Below the pieces are notes generated by a model. The model saw only the letters and a program-made list of their open reading frames with translations. It was not told where the DNA came from and did no database searches. The position numbers and the translations under genes were made by a program. A DNA stretch of 64,000 bases from the NCBI RefSeq assembly GCF_947623445.1, contig NC_135247.1, positions 19,346,501 to 19,410,500 on the forward strand, written 5' to 3'. The stretch is from Clavelina lepadiformis (lineage: Eukaryota; Chordata; Ascidiacea; Aplousobranchia; Clavelinidae). Shown here piece after piece: positions 48,318-61,500 of this stretch. How positions within the stretch are numbered: position 1 is the stretch's first letter; the number at the start of each line of letters is the position of its first letter.

Positions 48318-49564
48318 GTAGCAGAACAAAAGGATCCGGTGGAGAGACCTTGTTCTTTCTATCACTTGCCTTCTACGTTTTTTCGTGGATTTTGTTGACT
48401 TGAACGTTTCACTTTTCGCTGGTGTTCGTTGGAACATAAAAGATTTTGCTGAGATTACGTAAAAAATGCATCAGTTGTGTTATCGCTTTGCACAGAGTGA
48501 AAATCGCGTGGATGTTTCAGTTGACAGCCGAGAACTCGTATTTTCGTGTAATTCTTTAGAATTGTTGTATTTTTTGTTCGTGCACTGTTTCTGTTTCTAT
48601 TTTTTTCTACTTTCGTCACAAATAACAAACAAGAAATTATTGTCTTCGAGCTTTTGCCTCATTCTTGAATGCAGCAACTCAGCTGCGATTTCGTATTAAG
48701 CAACTACGCAACGAAGGCAATTGTTACGTAATAAATACCCAATTATGACCCTCAGCAGGAAATACAAATATTTAACCAATGCAGCTGGCAATAACTTCAA
48801 TATTTAACATAAGCGATTTGTTGCTTTGTCGAATTTTGATTGGTTCAAACTCTCGTTTTGATGCAAGTTGAAGCTGTGATTTATAAAGGAAAAATTTCAT
48901 GAGAGTTAAAAAAATGAAACCGTACGAACCCCGTCCCAGCTCTTTGCCAGCTTCAGGATAATGTAATTATTTAGTAGCCTACGTTGTTACGTCAAAAAGT
49001 AAAACGAGTGATGCATAATCTTTCATTGACCGGTTGTATTGCTTTCATTATAATCGCGTGATGCAAATGGACATGCATCTTTCAAAAACTCTAGAAATAT
49101 TTTACAGATATTTCGCTCAAATATCCGGTAGCTCGACTTATGCTATTGATTATAATCAGATATGAACAAACAAAGCGCATTACTGTGCTGGCGCGGTTAA
49201 TAAATGACCGTGTCACCTCGCGAAGCTTGATATTAGACAGCCGCAAATTCATGCAGTTCGCTTTCAAAGACAGTGATTGTTTTGTGAAGAGACATTTGAG
49301 AAACATCCGAAGCAAATTTATCCCAACTCTTTCGCTGTCGTCTGCCTTTTGCTTAAAAGTTCGGTTAATTCACGATTTTTTGATTGGATCCACATAGAAG
49401 TTTTTTACTCACGTCTTTTAAGTTTGTTTGACTTATTCAAGCGAGCGAGCTAACTCAAAGAAAAAGCTGGTCAGTTTGCGAGAAATCTTTTTAAGAATGT
49501 TGTTTGTAGAATCCATTTCAAAAGTTTGGATTAATAAATTTTAAGTTTCTGGTTTTAAGTAGTT
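48318..49564. other. Gap between WDR47 and the mosaic lectin gene
   Basis: About 1.25 kb between two plus-strand genes. It should contain the WDR47 3' UTR and the lectin-gene promoter. No exon or repeat was recognised. An acceptor-like TTTTAAG lies 5 nt before the lectin start codon at 49565. Confidence 0.5.
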
Positions 49565-52500
49565 ATGACGTCACGCGCAGCGCAAGTCGCAGGATTTATT
49601 CTTCTCTTGTCTGGTGAGTTGAAGCTTTGTCTTTTTTGTTTTGGAGCTTTTCAGTTAAAATTTATTTCGAATTTGTTGTCCTTATATTTTCAAATTATTG
49701 AGAAAAATAATAATATTTTGTGTATTTCGTTCGGGAACAATTTATACAAAGATTTTGGTGATCTTAGCAGTCAAACCAACACGGAAGTTGTAAGGTAAAC
49801 TTAGATAATGTATTTGTGTGTTTCGTATTAATGAGATTTCTTGATAGTTTATGACGTATGTGGTGAGCAATGTGACACAGACAGAGGTTTCATCCAGCAG
49901 GGCTCAAATTGCTTCAACTTCGTTCAACTCGAAATGTCCTGGCATGACGTAAGCGATAAAAGTAGGCCTAATTAATGTTGAAATGTTTTTTTTCGAATAT
50001 CACAGGGTTTCTTAAACTCGTTGGGTACAGTGCAACGTGAATATATCACATGTAATATCATAATATATCATGGATATATCGTACACGCATTCACTGGATC
50101 CTTTGCTCATTGTTCCTACTATATTTAGGCAAACGACTACTGTCTAAAAAATTTCGACTCCTACCTCACTTCGATCATTTCATCGACCGAGCAAGCTTAC
50201 ATCGCTGGTTTGTCTGACCTGGACCTCTGGATTGGGCTTTCAGACACTGTGAGTGCCGCTAGATCATTTTTTTATATCTGGAGAAAATGCACGATCCTAG
50301 TTTAATTAAATTTAATCTTTTGGACGTTTTGTATAAGGTCGTTTTTAGTTCATTAAGGCTTAAAAAGCTTTCATGAAAACAGTAAGTTGTTGCAAATGTC
50401 CACGAAAAATATTCTAAAAACATTGCCTAATTCTTTTTGAAGGAAACGCCAGGTTCTTTTTCATGGGTTAACGGCCACGATACACTTGCATTGTATGAAA
50501 ACTGGGTGGGGGGCCAGCGGCCATCTATTACGTAAGTCCTAAAAAACTTTTTCATTACAAAGATTAATTTCAATTTGTTTTACCATATCGTTATTTCACT
50601 ACAGTGTTTAAAACTATAAACTGAATCCTAATCAAACTCTGCTAAACAATTCAACCATATCAACTAAACATATCAACTATATCAAATTTCTGTGATTTCA
50701 CAAGCCTATATCTATTTAGAAATAGGGGAAGCACCTGTGTGAAAACTAACTCAACTTTGAACGATCAGTGGAATGCCGCTCGCTGTAGCGAAGAAAAAAT
50801 GTTTGTGTGCAAGAAGGGATTGTCAGGTAAGCTGCCGTTAGTGCCGTAATAGTGTAGTTTTAACTTTCAACTGTGGCCCGTCGTCCCGTATTGAAAGAAA
50901 GTGTTGAGCACCGGATCATCTCGTGCACACTTATTGTAACCTTCTGGTGCACACCAGTCTTTGAAAATTACACTGTCCGGGGCACAAAAAACTTACATTC
51001 CAATCTGACCTATCGTATTGGTTGATTGTCGCCGTTGATGGTGGACAGTGAGAAGGTGCTTGCCTTCATAGAGCGAAGTAGAACGAAAATATGCTTAGGT
51101 TTGGTTCCCATGCATGAGTTCCATCGTTGGAATACAACTGTTTATAGTTAACGATAGTGGGAGGGACTGTTTCACTGTAAGTAGCCGGTTACACAGCCTG
51201 TTGTTAAAGACTCTAATGTGTTTCAACTAGGCCTCTTTCGAGTTACTGTCTTGGTGGCAAGATTTTTGTCGATCGCCTATAGGCCTACTTACAATGGAAA
51301 TTGTCAACCCACATAAATTTTTTTAAAAATTACAAATGTTCTGGCCATTTTCGTAAAGATTTCGCTCTGGTGAGTTGCGTATGAATTCTTCTAAGCGATA
51401 AAAAAATTGAAAATATGTTGCCTAGTTGTTATTTTACAGTGGTTTGATTCCTATAGGCAATAGACTAGTTTGATGCGAAGATTTGTTACGTGGTCAGCGT
51501 AAAAAGCGGCATAAAGTTCCTAAGGGTTTGCGTGTTATCTGTGGTGTGTTTGAATGTAATAATTCGGTTTGTATTCAGTTTATTTTCAAATTTTTTTTAT
51601 CGCGTAAAAAGTTTGCTGCTGTTTAATTTTGTTTATAAAATATTTACCTTTAAAAAACTTGCATAAAGGAGGGGACGAAAATGGAAAATGAAAGCAATCA
51701 GTGTTTCCTTTCCAAATTGCAAAATATTTGTAGGCCCATGTAGTATATGCAAAATTATAATCTATTTATTCACAATATATGTATTTGATTTAGTCCATTA
51801 TGGTTTGTAAAGTGAAATGGCCCAAATTGGGAATTTACATGCTTTCGCTGTTATCTTCATAAAGTGACAGACAATAATTTTGAACAGAGATATTGCATTT
51901 ATAGCAAACGTCATAAATGACATCACAACCAACTTTATTTAAGAAAAAATTTAAGGCAGTTGTACAAATAAAACGATGAAATTTTACATGGGTAATTACG
52001 TGTGTACTTGTGTAATTTAATTTAAAGAATCATGTATGTTGGTTTGCTGATTCAATTGCGTATGAAAGCCTTTTGCGACTTTTAATCATACCAAAAACGC
52101 GTTTTCGTAGAGTATAATTCGATGTAATACAATTTTCATAGTTGAGTCTTAACGTTTGCTGTTTTCAGTGAGTTCCTAAACTTAAATACTGAGTTTGTTG
52201 CTTATAGGTCAGCAGCATAGAGCGTTAAAAAGGTAATCGCCTCATACTAAATTTTTAATCTCAAAATTAATATACAGTCAACCCTCGATTTAACGGACAA
52301 ATGCGGACCAGCAGCAGTCCGTTGCTGGAAAAAGTCCGTTAATCGAAAATACCGTACTCCCACTACTGTACAGTATACAGTCAAGTACTCTGCTATAGCG
52401 TAGACCAGGGCTTCCCAAACTGGGGGTCGCGACCCCGCAAGGGGTCGCGTAACGAACTTCAGGGGTCGCAGAGCGTATACCAATTTTACACGAAGTACAA

Positions 52501-55500
52501 AATACAATCAAAACAAAATATACTTCCAGCCTAATAAACATAGAAACCGCCTTGAGAGCAGCATTAACAGATATTGAGCCACGGCTGGACTTGCTTTGTA
52601 GCAGAAAGCAGTCGGACCAATCACACTGAATAAATGTGTGTGCTTTTTTGTTTGCAGTAGCCTACATATGTGTAAAGTAGTAAGTAGGCTTTGAGTACTG
52701 GTGGCTTGAATTCAGTCTTTGCATCTCAATAAATGTCACTAATGACTAATGTATATTTCGCACTGCTTATCAATTTAAACGTGAAGGGTCGCAGAAAACT
52801 TCAGAAGTTTGAAAGGGGTCGCGAGCAAAAAAGTTTGGGAAGCCCTGGCGTAGACCATCTGTCACCGCAAATTCTAGCTTTTGCTTGGAAAACACGCCTA
52901 CGATAAAACACTACAGTAGTTTGATGGAGAGATGTATTACGCGTACCAAACATGTTTATACTGCGCAGACCGAATGAAGGCTCTTGCTAACAGAGTACAG
53001 AGTACGCTGACAGAGTACGCTGATAGATCACAATACGCTGGTATTGTGACGTTGTGAGAGACAGCTTTCTAATCGTTTCACGCATTCATGCAAGTAGCCT
53101 GGCGAATTCCAAAACAGTAAAAACCGTTCTTTTGGTACATTCTTTTACTCATAGATCTGTGCATATTGAGTCCGTTAAATCCGAAGTCCGTTAAATCGAA
53201 GTCCATTAAATCGAGAGTTGACTGTATTTCACAGTGTTGAAAGAAAGCACTGATTGCCACCACTGTTCTTGCTTTCATTTTCTATCGTACCAAAAAGAAA
53301 ATCTATAAACATTTTAACATAAAGATAAGCTGTTAATAAATTTTGAAGAAAAACGAACATTTGAACAACATTTCTCAAAGAGTACTTGGCGCAGAAAAAC
53401 TACGAAACTGACCTAAATTTTCTGTTTTCGACCAATCAGTAGATATTAATAAAGTCTGAAAGGGTGATCTGAAAGTTTGAAAAAATTGGCTGAAACCGCA
53501 TAAAAATAACTCTTGTACAATTGCATTTAAAATTTTTAACTTTTACAGAGTCAAATGATGTTTTACAGAGACATGTCCCGATGGTTGGAATTATTTTAAC
53601 GGAAAATGTTATAATTTTTATCTCAATGACAACTACTTTACTACGTGGTCCAGAGCAAGAGACTTTTGTCAGGAGCAAAATTCTGATTTGCTCAAAATTG
53701 AATCGTAAGCTTTGTTGCAGATGATTATTACCAGTTTGATTGTCACCATTTGTACAATATGATGTTGATGTTTGTTTTACAGAGCTGACGAGCAACAATA
53801 CATTGCAAGTTATTTCTCACAATGGCGAGAAGACGGAATTCTTCAAGTGTGGTTGGGAATTTCAGGTTTGCAAGTAGACCATGTTAACGTCTGCTTTCCA
53901 CATCTTGTGTTATGCGGTGGCGGTCGTTGCAATCATAATTTTTTCGAGTCTAATACTCAATATTTTTGCAAGAATGCACAATTATTTTAACTGTGACTAT
54001 TTCAAATTATTTGCACTCTTATTGATCAATATCGGACAGAAATGGAATGTATTGAACACAATGTGTCCAAAGAATATGCCGGTATTATAATGACTTAATT
54101 AAATGTGAATACCTGAAAAGGTATGAGATATTGAAATAATGATGCGAGGATATTTCAGATTTGCAGATGGACGATTACTTTCGTTGGTCGGATGGAAGCA
54201 TCATATCCTACACACAGTGGGATACTGACCCATCAGAGATTAGACACCCAGGGGTGGATGACTGTGGTTGGTTGTATACTGGAAAAGGTAAGCCAAAAGA
54301 ATGTTGTTTGTGGTGCAGTTTCTTTACGTTTAACTTTATTCTAGTAAACTAAAATCTGGTCATGTGATCCGGGATCGACACTAGGTGGCAGTGTCTGATC
54401 ACAGAGATCCCTTGTGAATGCATTAATGACAGTTGCTTCTGTTCATTTGCTGTGGTTTAAGTTCAAATTGAATGCTAAGCCACTCAAAACTTATCAAACA
54501 AGTAGCAATGGCCCATGATCCACTGGGAAATCCAAACTTGCAAGCTTCGTAACCGAGGCTCAAGTGATGCAGAATCACCATCGAGCAATTTGTGCAAAAA
54601 TTCCATCTGAAGATAAAGATTGCATCACAATGTAGCTTCTTTGCAGCTTTTGTTTTATCCAGAAAAAAATAATTGGGAACTTGGAGATTGCTTCTCTCTT
54701 CAAGCATTTATTTGTCAAATCAGAGAAGGAATCAGTTTGTCCCCAATCTCGAAGCCTGTTCGTGAGTAATTCTTATTTATTTTCGTGCTTGACTAGAACT
54801 CTGCTTTCTGCTGTAAAAATAAATCATAAAATAGCGTTTCCGTGAATTCTGTGAAATGATTTTCAGTTCAATACAAATGTGAGAATGGTTGGAGGTTGTT
54901 CAAGGATCATTGCTACCTTTTTGACGGAACAAAAAGGAATTTTGATGAAGCGGAAGCATTTTGTTCTTCGCCTGACAACAAGTTTGGTCATCTGGCCAGC
55001 GTTTTGGATGAGGATGAAAACTCTTTTTTTGCCGGTAAAATCTCCCGAAAAAAAATGGATTTTATTTCATTCGGTCTCATTTAATGGTTGTTTAGGGCTT
55101 TGTTATAAACTTGCAATTTACCAGGGAACTTGAAGGGACAGTCGTGGATTGGAATGACTGACAGGGTAACGGAAGGTACTTTTATTTGGATCGATGGTTC
55201 CCCAGCTGTAAGTAATAACAATTCTTCATGTACATACCTACTGTAGTCTGTAAGGAATTGGCCAAATTCTCAAAACTACTTTGTGGACTAGAAGGAGTAA
55301 ATCATTCAGATAAATTTGAAGAGATTTTTGGTGACCGTGTACAAGTGTTGACTTTACCGACCTATTTATTGTTTTATTAACTCATCTGCAGTTATTTATA
55401 GCTTTCATTGACCTTTTGCCCTTTACTAAGCTGTTGCTCTTGCTACTTTTAAATTTTGAAATCTTTGACTGCATTGAGTCAATAGTGGTCGTGGTACTGA

Positions 55501-58500
55501 CTGGTGATCATGGTTTATTGTGGTTGTCAGCTATTTCCATGGGTAATGATTACTTTTGCGATTAGTTGCTTCACCTCCTGTGGTTGATTGTGTAGACATA
55601 TTTGTATAAAAGGTGCCTTGCACTATGAAGTCCATGAGTGCTGTTGTCCTTGAGTAAACGTTGCTGACAGATCTATTTATTACCAAATGTGTCACGTCCT
55701 ATGTGAAGGGTCAGAATAAACAGCAGCGAAACCCTTCAAAGCTTGCAGCCTGTGGCAACTGCTGCTCTTATCGACTACATTGCTCCATTCCTACCATAGT
55801 GGCTTGCACCATTATGTTGTGGATAGTGTTTTAACGTTACTGCTTACCTTTGCAAAGGATTACTTTAACTGGAAATTGAAGCAGCCCAACTCGGATGGAG
55901 ATTGTGTCAGGATGATTGGGATTGACGATGACAACGCGTGGGGGCAGTTCAATGATCAGCCTTGCACCAACACAGATTACACAATCTGCAAAATCCCTGC
56001 TGGTTGGTGATGCAACTTCTTTTCATTTTGATGTTTTGCATGATATGAGCTTGTATGCACGGTGATATTTCACTAAGACTTGCTTTCTCATTTTCCCGTG
56101 CATGTTTCGTGAATCATTGGTTGGTTCCTTGAAACTTGCAAATTATAATGATTATAACATGGCAGCCTAATGCGTGTGTTAAAATCGAGTTATCAGCATG
56201 TAGCCGTGATCTTTTATTGAATTCACTTTTTAGTTAGGCCCATTACCATGACCAGACTGCTAACTTTGCAATGTGTTTACAAAATTTTGCTTTTAAAAAT
56301 TTGCATCCCTACAGGCCTAGTGTTCACAGGCGCTGTTGTTTGACTAACTGAAAACTTTGCTGTCTCCTGTGCAAACATAAACTATTTCATATAATCGTAA
56401 AGCAAACGATTCTGTACTGACACAAGACATGCATGAAAGTTAGAAGCACATGAGCCACAAACTTAACAGTCTTGTGCCGTGATATGCTTCTTTTGTTGTC
56501 AAATGCCAAAGATAAAATTGTAAAGAAAACAATTTGATGTTTATTGATTGGTTCTGTGATTGCAAGTGAGATTAGAAGAAGGATGGATCTTGATAGATGT
56601 TATTTTGGTCCTCGGGTCCTTTTGCATGAGATTGGCCGTTAATTCTCATAAAATTTCAATGTTTGTAATACTGAACAACAACCTACATGCGTGTTATGTC
56701 ACTGAGTTCTCCGGTTTATTTTCTAGTGACTTTTTGTAAATTTCAACCCTAATTGCCTGAGTTATATGATTGAGACGTTGAGACCTCTTTAAAAATTGCT
56801 TTAACTGGAAACTTGGTCAGCCTAGAGCTGATGGTGACTGCATAAGAATGATTGGTGTTGACGGTGACAATGCTTGGGCCGGTTCAATGATCGTGCTTGC
56901 ACAGAGGCCGGTTCACTGATATGTAAAATCCTAGCGGGTTTAATTCCCCACAAATTATGAGATCTAATTCATGTGATTGTGAATGACCTGAGTACATTTG
57001 TATATACAGCATGCAAATGGATTGTAATAAGTTTATTCAGTCATAATTGTAGGATTAATCAATATTTTTTTAAATTTTTCTTTTGTTTTAGAGCCTACGA
57101 GTCCTTATACACCTACAGTTGACAGTGAGTGGTGTTGTTATAAAAATATTTTAATCTGAAATAGTGAGAACAATTTTTAAGGTTATTTTGTTTTCAGCCG
57201 ACCCAAATGAAGGCCTGTGTGGGACTGGTTATTATCATAATTCGGGAACTCACAAATGCTACAAAATTGTGTCTGATTATGAAAGGTGCGTTGCTATGTC
57301 ATGGGAAGGCGTCAAGTTGTCTAATCACAAATTTGTGTGTTATTCCAATGCATAACAACTCTTTTGGATGCAGATCTTGGGCAGATGCGAGACTTCACTG
57401 CCAGCAGGATGGTGGAGATCTTGTGAGCATCAATTCGCCTGAGGAGCAATCTTTCCTGGAATGTGGGTTCTTTTATAAGGCATTTTACTTAACGTAGTTT
57501 GCTCATAGTATTTCAGTTTGTCACAATGTTATGCGCATGCATTCATCGCCACATGCATTTGCGCCCTTGTGTGATTATGCCCTCATGTAATTGCGCCCTT
57601 GTGTGGTTATGCCCACATGTAATTGCGCCCTCATGTGGTTATGCCCACATGTAATTGAGCCCTCCTGTGGTTATGCCCACGTGTAATTGAGCCCTCCTGT
57701 GGTTATGATCACATGTAATTGCGCCCTCCTGTGGTTATGATCACATGTAATTGCGCCCTCATGTGGTTATGCCCACATGTAATTGCGCCCTCATGTGGTT
57801 ATGCCCACATGTAATTGCGCCATCCTGTGGTTATGATCATATGTAATTGCGCCCTCCTGTGGTTATGCCCACATGTAATTACGCCCTCATGTGGTTATGC
57901 CCAAATGTGATTGTGCCCTCCTGTGGTTATTTTCCACATGCAATTACGCCCTCATGTGGTTATGCCTACATGTAATTGCGCCCTCATGTGGTTATGCCCA
58001 CATGTAATTGCGCCCTCATGTGGTTATGCCCACATGTGATTGCGCCCTCATGTGGTTATGCCCAAATGTGATTACGCCCTCATGTGGTTATGTCCACATG
58101 TAATTGCGCCCTCATGTGGTTATGCCCACATGTGATTGCGCCATCCTGTGGTTATGCCCACATGTGATTGCGCCCTCATGTGGTTATGCCCAAATGTGAT
58201 TACGCCCTCATGTGGTTATGCCCACATGTAATTGCGCCCTCATGTGGTTATGCCCACATGTGATTGCGCCATCCTGTGGTTATGCCCACATGTGATTGCG
58301 CCCTCATGTGGTTATGCCCAAATGTGATTACGCCCTCATGTGGTTATGTCCACATGTAATTGCGCCCTCATGTGGTTATGCCCACATGTTATTGCGCCAT
58401 CCTGTGGTTATGCTCACATGTGATTGCGCCCTCATGTGGTTATGCCCAAATGTGATTACGCCCTCATGTGGTTATGCCCACATGTAATTGCGCCCTCATG

Positions 58501-61500
58501 TGGTTATGCCCACATGTGATTGCGCCATCCTGTGGTTATGTCCACATGTGATTGCGCCCTCATATGGTTATGACCAAATGTGATTACGCCCTCATGTGGT
58601 TATTCACATGTATAATTGTGCTTTTAAGATCATCATTAGTTTTTTCTGAGGCTTTTTTTTCCGAAAGTTGTATTGCCATATATCTGGCAATTGCATAATA
58701 ACCAACTTGACCATGCATGGACTGCTTTAATAAACTTTCGTAAATGCAAAGCCATAATGCCACGTGAACGTTACAACTTTGGTTCAAATTCTACTGCAGT
58801 AATTTTTAAATAGCGATGACTATTCCTGCACAAATACGCTGCTTGTACGTACATTCAGACACAATTCCATGGGAAGGTTGTTCTGTGAGGCATTATTACA
58901 CAGGCACAGATTTGCTTCAATGCTTTTGGAAGGCATAAATACTACGTGGAACACACAAATTATATAGCTACAATTAGCTGGTGGTGTTTTTGTTTTTCTA
59001 AGTTCATCTCTCCTATCTAAGTGTGGGCTCCGTGTGGATAGGAGGTATCGATCAATACAATGGCCCAGATGGTTTACCTGACGTTGTGCAAAATTCATTT
59101 GATGGAGGTTGGCAATGGAGCGACGATTCACCTTTCAACTTTGTCAACTGGAATGCAGGTATCCATAAACATCATATTATGAGTATCGTTTGGCATAACT
59201 TGTAGCGAGGTGGTGAGCGTGAGTTCATGTGGCTTTAGGTGAACCAAATACCCAAGGTGATGAAGATTGTGTAGAGATGTACACAGGTACAGGGTTGTGG
59301 AATGATATAACCTGCACCAACCCTTATGGATATGTTTGTGAAAAAGAAGACCCTGAACAGTACGTTTAACTTTATTGTCGACAAAACTTTGTGGAGTTTG
59401 TACAAATATTTGTACATAAAAGTTTTGTTCACTATTATGGTTATAATTTGTCAACCTCTCGTATGCTGGACGATGACGTCTGTGAATGTTGGTAATTCTT
59501 CGGTAAACCTTCTGAATTATTCTTCCTCTGTACTCCTGTATCGTCTCAAGAAGGTTGTGGGGCAGCAGCCTTAAGAACCCCATAAATAGTTATTGCTTGC
59601 CTCCAAATCTGCCATTTCGGCTAAAGAGATATCTTATCATGTCTAAGCCAGGTCAGTTATGTAATTATATCACCTGGTTCTTGGTCGACTCGTTGGTCTT
59701 TTACTGGATGATGTGGCAAGTATGACTTCATTTGCATGTCTTTGCTGAAGCATCATAGTTGGGACCTCAACATTTAGAAATTCACGGATTTCTGTGCTAA
59801 TCATTTGATTCAGTATCATTAAACCAAAAACCTTTCTTAAAATTTCAATTTCTTAAGCCTAGAAAGTGCACTCTTTTGATGAATTATTATTGTTCATATT
59901 TCAATTTGTGAAATAACATATTAGATTATATATTATAATTATCAAATATATTTCAAATTGTGGTGTTAGGTTGGAAGAATGATTTACAGTCAGGTTTTGA
60001 TAAAAACGTTTTATTTCCATTGAGTTCAAGATTATTGAATTAAGTATAAGCCTGATCTTAATGAAAATTGTTTCAGCCTTTCTTAAAACATTCTTTGACT
60101 ACAAAATTTCAGTTTTATTTTTCTCTAGAATCCTTGAACTCAAAATGTAATAAAATCATGTTGCTTGTGCAGCGTTGAAAGTCCGGCTGACTGCACATCT
60201 GCTGATTGTTGCTTTCGTCACGTTGGCTTTGAGAAAGGCGGTTCGATGGATGACAGCCAGCTCTCGGCGTCGTCGCAACTTGACCAATATTCTGGAGCTG
60301 AACGTGGCCGATTAAACACTTTGGATCAATATGTGTGAGCATGACAGCAATTTGTGTGAGAATAACAGCTGTTTGAGTGCGATTGATTAATTTATTCATG
60401 TGCTGCTAACTTTAAAAATCAAACTAATTTTTATGAGAGCAACATTTTCATGAAACCTTGCAGTCCCCTGCTAGATGTGGGACCTGGTCGCGGGGCGTGG
60501 GTCGCTGCTGACACCGACTCGAAACCTTGGCTTAAGGTTGATTTACTTGCCTGGTACGAGATAAGAGGCATTGTGAGCCAGGTAAAGTCCAAACGTGTTT
60601 ATATCGTGAATATCAACAAGTGCAGTCTTTTGCTTTCTTTAACTGTTAGGGTCGAAATGGATTAAGCCAGCCTAACAATCAAAACGACTGGGTGAAGCAA
60701 TACAGTGTGCAGTATATGATAAATCCTGTCACCTCTGAATTTGAAGATTACACGGATGTGGATGGATCGGTTTTGGTAAGATGCTGTTGGAACATATTTG
60801 ATATGAAGTTGGTAGTTTTAAGACTTTTCATTGGTGATTTATGTCGCTGAAACTTATGTGATTGTTCTCAGATATTTGATGGCAACTACGACCAGGATGA
60901 CCAGGTCACCAACATATTTCCTCGGCCTGTCGTTACGACAGCAATCAAGATTTTCCCCACATCGTGTCGGAAGAAATGTGCGATGAGAGTTGAACTGGTT
61001 GGGTGCCCACCATCGTAAGTCATAGACATCTTATACCTTATTTGCTTTATGAAGTTATATTCTTCGAATCCAAAAAATTGAGTATATAACTGACCCTATA
61101 TCTTCAATGAATCTGTAAGTATCATTTCTTGCGAGAAAAAACCTCATTTTTGCCAGATGTCTCAACTCACTTGGTGTCTCCACAAACTCCATCGACCTCG
61201 CTTCTGAGTTCCCAGTCCTTGGAAACGAGATGTTCTCTGCCTCTTCACAGCAAGCCGGGTTTGAGCCGTTCAACGCCAGACTGGATTATTCAGAAGGAAG
61301 TGAGCATCTATCTATCGCTTCTTTCCATTTTGACTTGGATTTCTAGCTCGTATTTCAATGTTTTGCGTGCAACAGATGCTACAACCATCCAGAATTACCT
61401 GCTTGATGACGCAACAATGACGTATGACACGGCCAGGGCGCATTGCATCAGCAATGGAGCTGATTTGTGCTTAAAAAGTGAAATTTGCGTCAATGGCGAA

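Noticed and set aside
58296..58487. Repetitive open frame rich in CGYAHM-type words
   Set aside because: Chance frame through the 32-bp minisatellite, which has no stop in one register.
57535..58615. Could the tandem array be a CRISPR-like repeat-spacer array?
   Set aside because: Units are contiguous with no unique spacers, and the sequence is eukaryotic.
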